A stretch of 64,000 nt of DNA, taken from contig JADLSH010000367.1 in assembly GCA_016169945.1 (NCBI GenBank), positions 5,144,001-5,208,000 on the forward strand. Direction: 5' to 3'. How positions within the stretch are numbered: the stretch's first letter is position 1; each line of letters begins with the position of its first letter. A model generated the notes under the pieces. That model saw only the letters and a list, made by a program, of their open reading frames with translations. It made no database searches and was not told the origin of the DNA. Of the stretch, positions 55,391-64,000 are shown piece by piece. Position numbers and translations under genes: made by a program. The stretch comes from Trachythela sp. YZ-2020 (taxonomy: Eukaryota; Cnidaria; Anthozoa; Malacalcyonacea; Clavulariidae).

Positions 55391-57492
55391 ATGGAACCCG
55401 TCAACCTTGGATACTCCACTAAGAACATACCAATCGCGCAGCCTAAGGAATACTTGAAATGTTTGGTCGAAAAAACAGAATCTTTTCTACGACGCATTAG
55501 ATGGAAAGCGCCTCACTTTTTAAAACCAGCCGGAACTCAATCTCCCACCAATGAGACATTTGGATTCCGAACAACAAAGTCCCCGCCACCGGTTAAAGAA
55601 CTAGACCAATTCGAAGATAAAATGCTCACGCTTATCCAGAATGTTGAATTTAAAAGAGATCGCAATGAATTCCAGAAAGAACTATCACAGGACTTGACCA
55701 ATATTAGGACTAACGACAAACTACTTATCGCAGCTGACAAGACAACAAATTTTTACCGGTTAGACGCCCCCGCTTACAACAAATTACTCGACAATGCAAT
55801 AACCAAAGCCTACAAGAAAGCACCACCGAATACCGCATGCAAAATAATATCCGAAGAGAAGAAAGTCGCTAAGAGCATCGGCCTTGACAACCGCATCGAT
55901 TCCCTAGCTACAAAAGACTCGTTTATTACTTTGAAAGACCACAAGCCTAATTTTAACAACAACCCCACGTGCAGACTGATAAACCCAGCAAAATCGGAAA
56001 TCGGTATCGTCAGCAAACAAATCCTTCAACGGATCAACTCGAAAATCGTGAAGTCTGCCAAACTAAATCAGTGGAAAAACACAGATTCAGTTATCAAGTG
56101 GTTCGACAATATGCCAGACAAATCCACCCGCTCATTCATCAGCTTCGATGTAGTAGATTTTTACCCATCCATATCAGAAGAGTTGCTGAAACAAGCCCTA
56201 TCCTTTGCCTCGCAATACGACGTGATAACCGAGAATGAAAAAAGCATCATTATTCAGGCAAAAAATACCCTCCTCTTCAACGGTAACTCAACTTGGTGCA
56301 AGAAAACATCAAACTCTCTCTTCGACGTTTCCATGGGCAGCTTTGACGGCGCAGAAACATGCGAACTAGTTGGCTCCTACCTACTATCGAAATTGACTAC
56401 CGAGTACGGCAATGATATCGGTGGTTTAGCAGCACTCAACAAAACCCCGAGAGAGATCGAGAACATTAAAAAACACATTTGTAAGATATTCAGCGACCAC
56501 AACCTAAAGATCACCACTGAAGCTAACAAGAAATGTGCCAACTATCTCGACATTACATTAGATCTAAGATCCGCATCTTACAAACCTTATATGAAACCCG
56601 GAAACGTCCCACAATACGTCAACAGCCAGAGCAACCACCCACCATCAATACTCCGCAGCATACCAGAGGCAATCAACAGACGGTTATCCAATATATCCTC
56701 GGATAAGCAATCGTTTGACTCGGCCATTCCACCTTACCAAGAAGCCCTGCAAATAAGCGGTTACAACTACCCCCTAAGCTTCAAACCTCAACCTCCAAAG
56801 CCAAAACGCTCCAGAAGCAGAAACGTAATATGGTTCAACCCGCCCTACAGCGCCAATGTTGCTACCAATATTGGGCACAAATTTCTGCAAGCCATTGACG
56901 AATGTTTCCCGCAAAGCCATCCATTGCACAAAATACTCAACCGAAACACGTTAAAGCTAAGTTATAGCTGTATGCCAAACATACAGAACGTTATCTCGGC
57001 CCACAACAAAACCATACTCGCGAAACAGCCCCAGACCAACACTACCAATGTAAGCAAAGAATGCAATTGCCGCCAGAAGGATTCCTGCCCCCTCTCTGGT
57101 AAATAATTTGCCTGACTGAGAGTGTAGTTTACCAAGCCACTGTGACGAGAGAAGATACCACAGAAGAGAAGACCTATGTAGGACATACGGGGGGCCAATT
57201 CAAAACGCGCTTCAATAACCACACAAATTCTTTTAGAAACGTTAAGCATAAGCATTCTACCGCACTCAGCAAATACGTTTGGCATTTAAAGGAATCCAAT
57301 GTACAACATTCAGTTAAGTGGAAAGTTATCAAAAAATGCAAGAGTTACTCGAACAAAACTAAGCGATGCAACCTGTGCTTACATGAAAAGTTTATTATTA
57401 TTTATTATCCGCAACTCAGTTCCTTGAACTCTAGAAACGAACTATTGTCATCCTGTAGACACAGAAAAAACTTCCTGCTGAGCAACCAATAG
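55391..57492 (+). pseudogene. PLE-B RT + GIY-YIG protein, catalytic motif deleted
   Basis: Starts MEPVNLGYSTKNIPIAQPKE at 55391 (an in-frame ATG further upstream lies in the terminal repeat). N-terminal region, then RT fingers and palm (LKDHKPNFNNNPTCRLINPA, FISFDVVDFYPS, MGSFDGAETCELVG). At 56420 the sequence passes from GNDIG straight to GLAAL: relative to PLE-A exactly LYRDD (15 bp) is gone, with GGT on both sides of the lost segment. The main frame stops at 57106 because of a 5-bp insertion at about 57105-57110 in the Cys-rich linker; the nuclease part continues in another frame (57113-57492, TYVGHTGGQFKTRF, ending LLSNQ). No RT activity is possible. Confidence 0.9.
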
Positions 57493-57605
57493 CTAATCTA
57501 TGTAATATAACACTGTAAATATAAACCAACATATAGTTTCTATGACGTCAAACATGTATATATAATATCTCAAGTTTCCTAAGGCATAACAACATCAAAC
57601 GCGTT

Positions 57606-57661
57606 TTCACCTGATGAGTGTAGCAAGCTTTGCTTGCTATACGAAACAAATTTGTAGTGAA
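57606..57661 (+). ncRNA. Hammerhead ribozyme, PLE-B
   Basis: Stem I UUCAC (57606-57610), CUGAUGA (57611-57617), stem II GUGUAGCAAGC/GCUUGCUAUAC (57618-57642), GAAA (57643-57646), stem III CAAAUUUG (57647-57654), UA (57655-57656), cleavage after A57656, stem I return GUGAA (57657-57661). Complete type I hammerhead with a minimal stem III. It lies between the PLE-B stop and the 3' terminal repeat. Confidence 0.9.
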
Positions 57662-57758
57662 TAAAGTTTAAATGAAGTGACTCAAGTTTGTCCTTTGTGT
57701 TATATCCGCTCTACCTCGGTATTGAGCACTCTACTCATATGATTCTAAACTCGATACT

Positions 57759-57762
<4 letters not shown>

Positions 57763-57793
<31 letters not shown>

Positions 57794-57923
57794 AAATCTG
57801 CATCCTCACAGAGTGCTCAACAACACAAGTGAAGGAGCATATATAGTCAAATCTGCATTTCTCACAGAGTGCTCAACAACACAAGTGAAGGAGCATATAT
57901 AGTCAAATCTATATATATATATA
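57763..57923. repeat. (TA)n and 64-bp direct repeats between PLE-B and PLE-C
   Basis: Two direct copies of 'tatagtcaaatctgcat...cacagagtgctcaacaacac...gaaggagcatata' (57786-57848, 57849-57902) and the start of a third, enclosed by (TA)n. On the minus strand this follows the PLE-C 3' end, so it is probably that element's repeated terminal region. Confidence 0.75.
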
Positions 57924-58000
57924 ACAAGCTTTTGTAACGTATAGTAAAGAAAGTGCAGTAGAGCGAATGTAAAATTTTTATTATACTTAAAATGTTTCTT

Positions 58001-58046
58001 TGCCTCTACTCCGAGTTTCACGCATTACTGCGATCATCAGGAGACA
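58001..58046 (-). ncRNA. Hammerhead ribozyme, PLE-C
   Basis: Minus strand: stem I UGUCUC (58046-58041) pairing with GAGGCA (58006-58001), CUGAUGA (58040-58034), stem II CGCA-GUAA-UGCG with a GNRA-type tetraloop (58033-58020), GAAA (58019-58016), stem III CUCGGAG (58015-58009), UA (58008-58007). All core nucleotides present. It overlaps the last codons of the PLE-C frame. Confidence 0.9.
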
Positions 58047-58063
58047 TTTTGAATAGAATTCCG

Positions 58064-59620
58064 TTACTTTTTCTTTGTTTGATGGCGTGACTGCGCGTGC
58101 GAGTTGTTGATGTCGCTTTTCTGCGCGCAGGCCACATTTCCCGCTAAAAATTGTTTTTGGTGGACGCACTTCGAGAAGATTTCTGATTTTTTGTTCAGTA
58201 GCTTCTCTTGTAAGCACAGGTTGCACCTTGTTTTTCCACTTGTGTATGGGGAAGCCTTCTTAAGGATGGACCAAGTGGTGTTAAAAGATCTTCCGCTTTT
58301 CTTTAATCTCCAAATATGCTTTGATAGCTCCGTTTCATTCGCGTACTTCTGCATTTTGAATGATTTTTTGTGGTTTCCGTACCTGTCCTTAAATTTGCCG
58401 GCTGTTACCCCAATGTACCGCTTAGTGTCGCCGTTATCGCAACTCTTTACTTCGGCTTGATAAACGATAGCCTTGGTCAAACAGTTTTCCTGGAGTGGGC
58501 ATTCATCTTTCTTACGACAGTTACAATTGGTTTCGTCGGTTGTGGTGGGTTGGATCGATCTTGTTCTCGTGTTGTGGTTAGTAATAGTGGTCTTAACATT
58601 ATTCAAGCAGCTGTAACTAATCTTGATCGAATTGCGGTTAAATATCTTATGTAGATGGCTTGATTTAGGGAAGTGTTTGTCAATAAGTTGGAGGAAGGTT
58701 TTACCAATGTTTGTTACCACGTTTTTGCTGTAAGGGGGATTAAACCATATCACGTTTCTGTGCCTTTTGCGTTTCGGTTGGCTGGATTTGCTGGTGCAAC
58801 TCTCGTCGTTGGAGTCGCCAACTCTACTTGATGGCGTTGCATTGTATTGTAAATTAAAATCATAATTACTCCGACGTAATGCATTCTCGTAGGTTGGGGC
58901 TGATGAATCGAACGCTTGCTGATCAGACGATAAATTTGATATACGGTGGTTTATAGATTTAGGCAGTTGTCTAATTATAGCTGGTGGATGGTTCGAGCGA
59001 CTGTCAATGTAAATGGGTTCATTGTTGGGTTTTCTATATGGTTGGTAGCGTTCGTCTGTTAGGTTGAATGTGACGTCTAGAAAGTTGACAGATTGGTGGT
59101 CTACTTGAGCCGTGATTTTCAAGTTGAACTGTTCGAATAGTGTATGTAATTTTTTTCGTACCTTATCTGCAATGCGTCCGCTTTTTCCTTTGATTAAAAC
59201 AAGTCCGTCATCCCGATATAAACCAACACATTCTTTCCCAAACTCATTGGTGAGGATATTCAGTATATATAAACCGACAAGATCGCATATTTCCGCGCCG
59301 TCATAACTGCCCATCGTTACATCAAAAAGAGATTTAGAGTTTCGTTTAATCCATGTATCGTTGTTGCTGAACAGAAATGAGTTACGGGCGTGTTTGATAA
59401 TCTTTTCTTGTTGGTCGGTGATGGATGTTATAGTCCGAGCCCAACAGATAGCTTTATCCAGCAATTCTTCCGTGATAGATGGATAGAATTCCGCGATGTC
59501 AAAAGAATAACAGTGTGGTTAGGCTTATCGTTAATGGTTTCGAACCAGTCAATTACCGATTGGGAATTTCTCCATTGGTTGACGCCTGTATGTTCTCTGA
59601 TGTTGTTATTGATTTCATCA
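58064..59620 (-). pseudogene. PLE-C RT + GIY-YIG protein, one frameshift
   Basis: Frame 59464-58064 (466 residues): LFDVTMGSYDGAEICDLVGL, catalytic YRDDG intact, NHPPAIIRQLPKSINHR, RKRHRNVIWFNPPYSKNVVT, Cys-rich linker CNCRKKDECPLQENC, GIY-YIG nuclease (KRYIGVTAGKFKDRYGNH, TRCNLCLQEKL). The upstream part (TGVNQWRNSQSVIDWF) is in another frame; the shift lies near 59500 just before FDIAEFYPSI. 5' RT fingers are missing. From the shift to the stop this is the least damaged of the five PLE proteins. Confidence 0.88.
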
Positions 59621-59621
59621 A

Positions 59622-59622
<1 letters not shown>

Positions 59623-59680
<58 letters not shown>
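59623..59680. repeat. (TA)n microsatellite between PLE-C and PLE-D
   Basis: About 58 bp of pure TA. It produces spurious IYIYIY ORFs on both strands. It marks the joint where PLE-C is truncated and the PLE-D terminal repeat begins. Confidence 0.97.
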
Positions 59681-59683
<3 letters not shown>

Positions 59684-59703
59684 TCGCTTACCTCAAAACT
59701 GGT

Positions 59704-59744
59704 CTGCAACAGGCTGTTTCATCTCTAAAAGAATCATCAGGCAG
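59704..59744 (-). ncRNA. Hammerhead ribozyme, PLE-D
   Basis: Minus strand: CUGC (59744-59741), CUGAUGA (59740-59734), short stem II UCUU/GAGA (59733-59721), GAAA (59720-59717), stem III CAGCCUG (59716-59710), UU (59709-59708), GCAG (59707-59704). The core is canonical; stem II has only four pairs with a U-U mismatch at its base. Same sequence as PLE-E. Confidence 0.75.
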
Positions 59745-59770
59745 TGACAAGTATCGAAGGAAATGACCGC

Positions 59771-60884
59771 TTATATGCTTCCTGCCGGAACGTGGAGGTG
59801 TATGTGGGAGACAATGTGTGCATGCATGGCTTTGTTTGCGTTGTTTAAGCGAAATTTGTTACGATGACGACACCGTGAAATTATTTCAGCTCTTTTGTTG
59901 AGTAAACAATTCTTGTTTTTTTCTTTCAAAATACAAAATTTTTCTTCTAAACATAAATTGCATCGTTTTGATCCTCCTGTGTACGAAATAGAATGTTTTA
60001 AAATTTGCCAACTAATACTGAAATCCTTATTGTTTTCTTTCAATGTCCAAATATATTTCGAAAGTTCCGTGTCGTTTGCATGCTTTCTATGCTGAAAAGA
60101 TTTAGTGTAGTTGGCCAATCGCTCTTTGAATGTGGTTGCAGTCATGCCAATGTAATTTTTGATCATGTTTGTGTTGCTTACTGTGACTGTTGCTTTGTAT
60201 ACTATGTCCCTAGTCATGCATTGTTTTTGAAGCGGGCAAATGGTGTTTTCCCTACAACTGCAATTGGTAGTGTCCCTGTCCTGTGGCTTGTTATTCCTAG
60301 ATATGCGTGCTTTGTGTTTAGTGATTACTGACTTGACATTGTTCATGCAGCTGTAACTTACTTTAACTGTATTTCTGTTAAAAAATTTATGGAGCTTGTG
60401 GTGCGGTGGAAAAAGTTTGTCAATTAGACTAAGGAAATTACGTCCTATGTTTGTGCTAACGCTCTTCGGCTAAATGGTGGATTGAACCAAATGATATTGC
60501 GTTGCCTATTCCTGCGTTGTTGTTGCGGTGTGTGCTGAGTGTAGCTAAGTTCATGATTAAAGCTGCTATGCCTAAGTGCGTTCTGATATATGGGTGCAGA
60601 TTCCTGAAAAGTTTGCTCATCTGATGAAAGAAGTGCGATGCGCTTGTTAATTGATGCAGGTAGTTGCCTTGTAATGCTTGGTGGGTGATTAGAGTGCATA
60701 TTTATGTATAGTGGATCGTCATTGGGCTTCCTATCGGGCCTATGTTTTCCATTGTTAAGGTCGAAAGTTACATCTAAAAAGTTTACTATGCGTAAATTTG
60801 ATTCGGCGGTAATTTTTAGGTCAAACTGCTCGAAAATTTTGTGCAGATCTTTTCTTGTTTTGTCTGCTAAACACGCTAGAAAAT
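59771..60884 (-). pseudogene. PLE-D RT C-terminal part + GIY-YIG, frameshifted
   Basis: Two frames: 60884-60445 ([48 protein letters not shown]) and 60346-59771 (linker CSCRENTICPLQKQC, nuclease KNYIGMTATTFKERLANY, KRCNLCLEEKF, ending HVPAGSI). A shift near 60460 separates them. The catalytic RT box is upstream of the truncation and absent. Confidence 0.82.
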
Positions 60885-60899
60885 CTCTCCTTTTCAATA

Positions 60900-62175
60900 C
60901 CGGAATTTCATGGATAAAAAAAGATAGCAAGAGTTTGTTTGACGTTACCATGGGCAGTTTCGACGGCGCGGAAATTTGTGAGTTAGTAGGCCTTTTCATT
61001 TTAAACCACCTGAGTAAGAAATTTGGCAAAGAAAGCATCGGTCTATATAGAGAGGACGGTTTGGCTATTATAAAGAGTAAATCAGCACGTTTAGCAGACA
61101 AAACAAAAAAAAATCTGCAGTTTTCGAGCGGTTTGACCTAAAAATTACCGCCGAATCAAATTTACGCATAGTAAACTTTTTAGATGTAACTTTCGACCTT
61201 AACAATGGAAAACATAGGCCCTATAGGAAGCCCACTGACGATCCACTATTCATAAATATGCACTCTAATCACCCACCGAGCATTACAAGGCAACTACCTG
61301 CATCAATTAACAAGCGCATCGCACTTCTTTCATCAGATGAGCAAACTTTTCAGGAATCTGCACCCATATATCAGAACGCACTTAGGCATAGCAGTTTTAA
61401 TCATGAACTTAGCTTAGCTACACTCAGCACACACCGCAACAACAACGCAGGAATAGGCAACGCAATATCATTTGGTTCAACCCACCATTTAGCAAGAGTG
61501 TTAGCACAAACATAGGACGTAATTTCCTTAGTCTAATTGACAAACATTTTCCACCGCACCACAAGCTCCAGAAATACAGTTAAAGTAAGTTACAGCTGCA
61601 TGAACAATTTCAAGTCAGTAATCACTAAACACAATGCACGCATATCTAGGAATAACAAGCCACAGGACAGGGACACTGCCAATTGCAGTTGTAGAGAAAA
61701 CACCATTTGCCCGCTTCAAAAACAATGCATGACTAGGGACATAGTATACAAAGCAACAGTCACAGTAAGCAATACAAACACGATCAAAAATTACATTGGC
61801 ATGACTGCAACCACATTCAAAGAGCGATTGGCCAACCACACTAAATCTTTTCAGCATAAAAAACACGCAAATGACACGGAACTTTCGAAATATATTTGGA
61901 CATTGAAAGAAAACAATAAGGATTTCAGTATTAATTGGCAAATTTTAAAACATTCTATTTCGTACACAGGAGGATCAAAACGATGCAATTTATGTTTAGA
62001 AGAAAAATTTCGTATTTTGAAAGAAAAAAACAAGAATTGTTTACTCAACAAAAGAGCTGAAATAATTTCACGGTGTCGTCATCGTAACAAATTTCGCGTA
62101 AAGAACGCAAACAAAGCCATGCATGCACATATTGTCTCCCACATACACCCCCACGTTCCGGCAGGAAGCATATAA
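60900..62175 (+). pseudogene. PLE-E RT + GIY-YIG protein, YREDG and frameshifts
   Basis: LFDVTMGSFDGAEICELVGL then GLYREDGLAII: the first catalytic Asp of the usual YRDD is Glu (codon gag, 61052-61054). Frameshift near 61118-61135 (KTKKNLQ), a reading shift near 61430, and loss of bases near 61530-61575 before [10 protein letters not shown]. The final frame 61537-62175 contains linker CSCRENTICPLQKQC, nuclease KNYIGMTATTFKERLANH and KRCNLCLEEKF, and ends HVPAGSI. Not functional. Confidence 0.85.
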
Positions 62176-62201
62176 GCGGCCATTCCTTTCGATACTTGTC
62201 A

Positions 62202-62242
62202 CTGCCTGATGATTCTTTTAGAGATGAAACAGCCTGTTGCAG
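62202..62242 (+). ncRNA. Hammerhead ribozyme, PLE-E
   Basis: CUGC (62202-62205), CUGAUGA (62206-62212), stem II UCUU-UUA-GAGA with a U-U mismatch at its base (62213-62225), GAAA (62226-62229), stem III CAGCCUG (62230-62236), UU (62237-62238), GCAG (62239-62242). The core is complete; stems I and II are short, so activity is less certain than for PLE-B or C. Confidence 0.77.
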
Positions 62243-62343
62243 ACCAGTTTTGAGGTAAGCGAAAATCTATAATTTGCTCTAACTATATGTTGTCGAGCAT
62301 TCTTTGCGTTTCGTAGACCTAAACCTACACGTATATATATATA

Positions 62344-62599
62344 TATATACAGCTAATTCAAAAAAGGTTGTCCTTCAAAAAATCATAAACCTTAAATATT
62401 GAGCACGCAAGGGATGATTAGCTTAGTAAACAAGTAGCTCTGCATCTTAAGTGTTTCTCATATGCTTTGGCGTTGCTGCAATGCAATATTTTTTTAGTTT
62501 TAGGCTCTAAATAGGAAGTTACCCATGATCCCTTGCGTGCTCAATATTTAAGGTTTATGATTTTTTGAAGGACAACCTTTTTTGAATTAGCTGTATATA
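62344..62599. repeat. 72-bp perfect inverted repeat bounded by (TA)n
   Basis: Arms 62344-62415 and 62528-62599 are perfect inverse copies (TACAGCTAATTCAAAAAAGG outward, ending ATTGAGCACGCAAGGGAT). A loop of 112 bp carries no coding sequence. (TA)n flanks both ends, as at PLE termini, and ATTGAGCACG resembles the PLE terminal GAGCACTC box, so this may be a minimal non-autonomous PLE derivative. Confidence 0.85.
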
Positions 62600-62608
62600 T
62601 ATATATAC

Positions 62609-63150
62609 AGGTACATGATAGAAATTGTATATTAGGTACATGATAGAAATTGTAACGAGTTCCATCATTGCAGGACAATTTCTATCGTGCACTTCACATA
62701 TGTATAAAGCTCTCTTGTTGCGTCAACTTTGTTGACTCTTCTCTGCTTTCACTGCAAAATAATATTTTGATAGCATCGTTGATTAAGGTTTGACGCAAGT
62801 CATTGGTTGGGAATATTATAAACGAACTATGACACTTATCATGCATGACAATGATATCCTACCTGTGGCCTTGAATGCTATTTAGTTAGATACGCAGGTT
62901 CCATCGTATAAAATTTCCCACCCTAATTAAATATGGCATCTTGTATTCAGCAAGGAATGCATAGCCGTGCTAGATTTTTTGAACCTACACAGGATGCTTC
63001 GTAATAGCATCTCCCAATGTCCTACACCAACTCTGGATACAAGTTTAAAACAGGAAATTGAAATCGAAACAGGAAATTGAAATCACTCTGGATGTCCAGT
63101 AAATGTCTTATGATGACATTAAACCAGCATATCTCCAGACGTCGTTGCTG
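62609..63150. other. Non-coding stretch
   Basis: A short repeat 'ggtacatgatagaaattgta' occurs twice (62610-62660), with an inverted echo 'acaatttctatcgtgcac' at about 62680. Otherwise no feature is recognised. Confidence 0.45.
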
Positions 63151-63600
63151 GTAGAACTTATTATCTTACTCGGTGACTTGAATTGCAATCTGTTGAAATT
63201 AAGCAATGAATCAACTCGATATGTGTTCTGAGCTTAACTTGACCCAAATGATAGATAAATCTACAAGAATCACATCAACAACAGAATCATTAATTGACAT
63301 CATCATGATTCCCTCGCCATCCCTTTTTAAAAAGAGTGGCGTTGTGGAAGCTGTTATTAGTGACCATTGCATGGTATACGCTGTTTGTAAAGCAACCACC
63401 AACATTTATTTCCGGTTGACTTTATAAAAGCTATGATCCTCATACCTTTGCTAAAAAAATTCTCCCGTTTACCCATACATGATGACGTAAACTTACTTGC
63501 CTTATTTCACTATCATTTCTGCAGTTTGTTAGATTCGGTTGCTCCTATCAAGAACGTTACAATAAGAGCCGCCCACACCCTTCTATTAACTGCGAGATAA
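63150..63600 (+). pseudogene. LINE endonuclease fragment
   Basis: Translation across frames gives IILLGDLNCNLL (endonuclease GDFN box), NLTQMIDKSTRITSTTESLI, DIIMI (S.LID.I box) and AVISDHCMVYAV (SDH box), all in the expected order for an AP-type LINE endonuclease. The region after it (AKKILPF, SLLDSVAPIKNVTI) matches the linker towards the RT but is full of stops. No RT follows before the window ends. Confidence 0.78.
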
Positions 63601-64000
63601 ATAGCGCAAATTACATATTTCTCATAATCTAAATTACCAATTATTGCGGAAAGCAATATATACAACACTACTAGCTAGCATGACAGAACGCAGGGTAGCA
63701 AATTAACAAGGTCCAACTGTCTCCAACAACGTGTCATTCAACCAGTGGCGAAACTACCGGGGGGTGTGGGGGGCGGTGACACCCCCCCCCCCCAAAGTAC
63801 GAAAGTCTTGATTGGCAGGGCAATGCATGAATGTTCTTGCAAGGCAAACTGCAAAGTTACACTTACACTGTCATTTAGGTAAAACAAAAACAAAAATGGA
63901 AAGATTAGTGGAATTATAAAAGTTATTTGCTTTTATGATTTTATAAGTTTTGTGCAGCTCGCTTTTTGGCACATATTAGTTGCTAGATCAACGCTTATAT
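63601..64000. other. Window end, no gene seen
   Basis: AT-rich with one hAT-like terminus (63743). I see no exon or RNA gene. Confidence 0.45.
63743..64000. mobile_element. Left end of a hAT-like G/C-run element
   Basis: CAGTGGCGAAACTACCGGGG followed by G and C runs, the same terminus type as 40823 (CAGGGGCG...). The right end is not in the window or not recognisable. Confidence 0.5.

Larger units (their letters stand above)
55279..57762 (+). mobile_element. Penelope-like element B (plus strand, near full length)
   Basis: The 5' end begins with 'gtcctttgtgttatatccgc', and the same sequence of about 70 bp, through 'ctaaactcgatactt', recurs after the ribozyme at 57689-57760, so the copy has the pseudo-LTR layout of Penelope elements. 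It ends at (TA)n. It pairs head to head with PLE-A. Confidence 0.9.
57924..59623 (-). mobile_element. Penelope-like element C (minus strand, 5'-truncated)
   Basis: A different family from A/B and D/E. The 5' side stops at a long (TA)n tract at 59623-59680, inside the RT fingers. The 3' side has a hammerhead ribozyme and ends 'acgttacaaaagcttgtt' at (TA)n. Confidence 0.87.
59681..60884 (-). mobile_element. Penelope-like element D (minus strand, 5'-truncated)
   Basis: From the terminal repeat 'gtttcgcttacctcaaaact' at (TA)n through a hammerhead to the middle of the RT (ADKTRKDLHK), where it meets PLE-E head to head at about 60884. Highly similar to PLE-E. Confidence 0.85.
60885..62335 (+). mobile_element. 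Penelope-like element E (plus strand, 5'-truncated)
   Basis: Begins inside the RT (KSLLFNTGISWIKK) directly at the PLE-D joint and runs to a hammerhead and the terminal repeat 'gaggtaagcgaaaatctata'...(TA)n. Same family as D and as the solo termini at 42682-42880. Confidence 0.85.

Noticed and set aside
59390..59766. ORFs with long IYIYIY stretches
   Set aside because: Read through the (TA)n tract; the useful part is PLE-C in the minus frame.

Overview
The window looks like nuclear DNA from an AT-rich invertebrate animal. A cnidarian (probably anthozoan) is my best guess, from an intron-split class A GPCR with an ERW box, an Ataxin-10 homologue in many small exons, and abundant foldback/hAT/Penelope-type repeats. 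The species call is inference; nothing here is bacterial.

Layout. 1-8.5 kb: non-coding, with one 1.5 kb long-inverted-repeat element (1621-3130). 8.56-12.41 kb (+): a complete three-exon rhodopsin-like GPCR with small inverted-repeat elements in intron 2. 34.18 kb down to 14.74 kb (-): a homologue of ATAXIN-10, reconstructed by reading short exons and checking that splice phases join. I place 13 exons from the ATG to the stop; at least one exon near 22-24.9 kb and probably one near 26-28.7 kb are not placed. Its introns hold an intact-looking DD41D Tc1/mariner element (18.1-19.9 kb), a 4 kb hAT element with a multi-exon transposase (29.7-33.7 kb), hAT and Harbinger-like MITEs, a tRNA-derived SINE, and a kilobase-scale 9-bp minisatellite invaded by LINE fragments (25.8-28.3 kb). 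A 7-bp minisatellite lies just upstream of its ATG.

34.7-41.3 kb: two broken LINE retrotransposons of opposite orientation with nested insertions. 41.35-42.43 kb: a 1.08 kb element with about 90-bp terminal inverted repeats and a 9-bp target duplication, carrying a RecQ-like helicase start and a Cys-rich domain, resembling what I recall of AcademH-type transposons. 42.5-48.0 kb (+): four putative exons of an unrecognised host gene, among MITEs. 48.1-48.9 kb: a 140-bp tandem repeat with an inverted first unit. 51.3-52.7 kb (-): an internally deleted Ty3/gypsy element.

53.1-62.6 kb is the most striking part: five Penelope-like elements (PLE-A to E; RT plus GIY-YIG endonuclease) in two head-to-head inverted pairs plus a single, joined by (TA)n tracts. 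They carry five recognisable hammerhead ribozymes, all with very short palindromic stem III. Every PLE copy is broken differently: exact loss of the YRDD motif, YREDG substitution, frameshifts, a hAT insertion. The window ends in a LINE endonuclease fragment and the left end of a hAT-like element.
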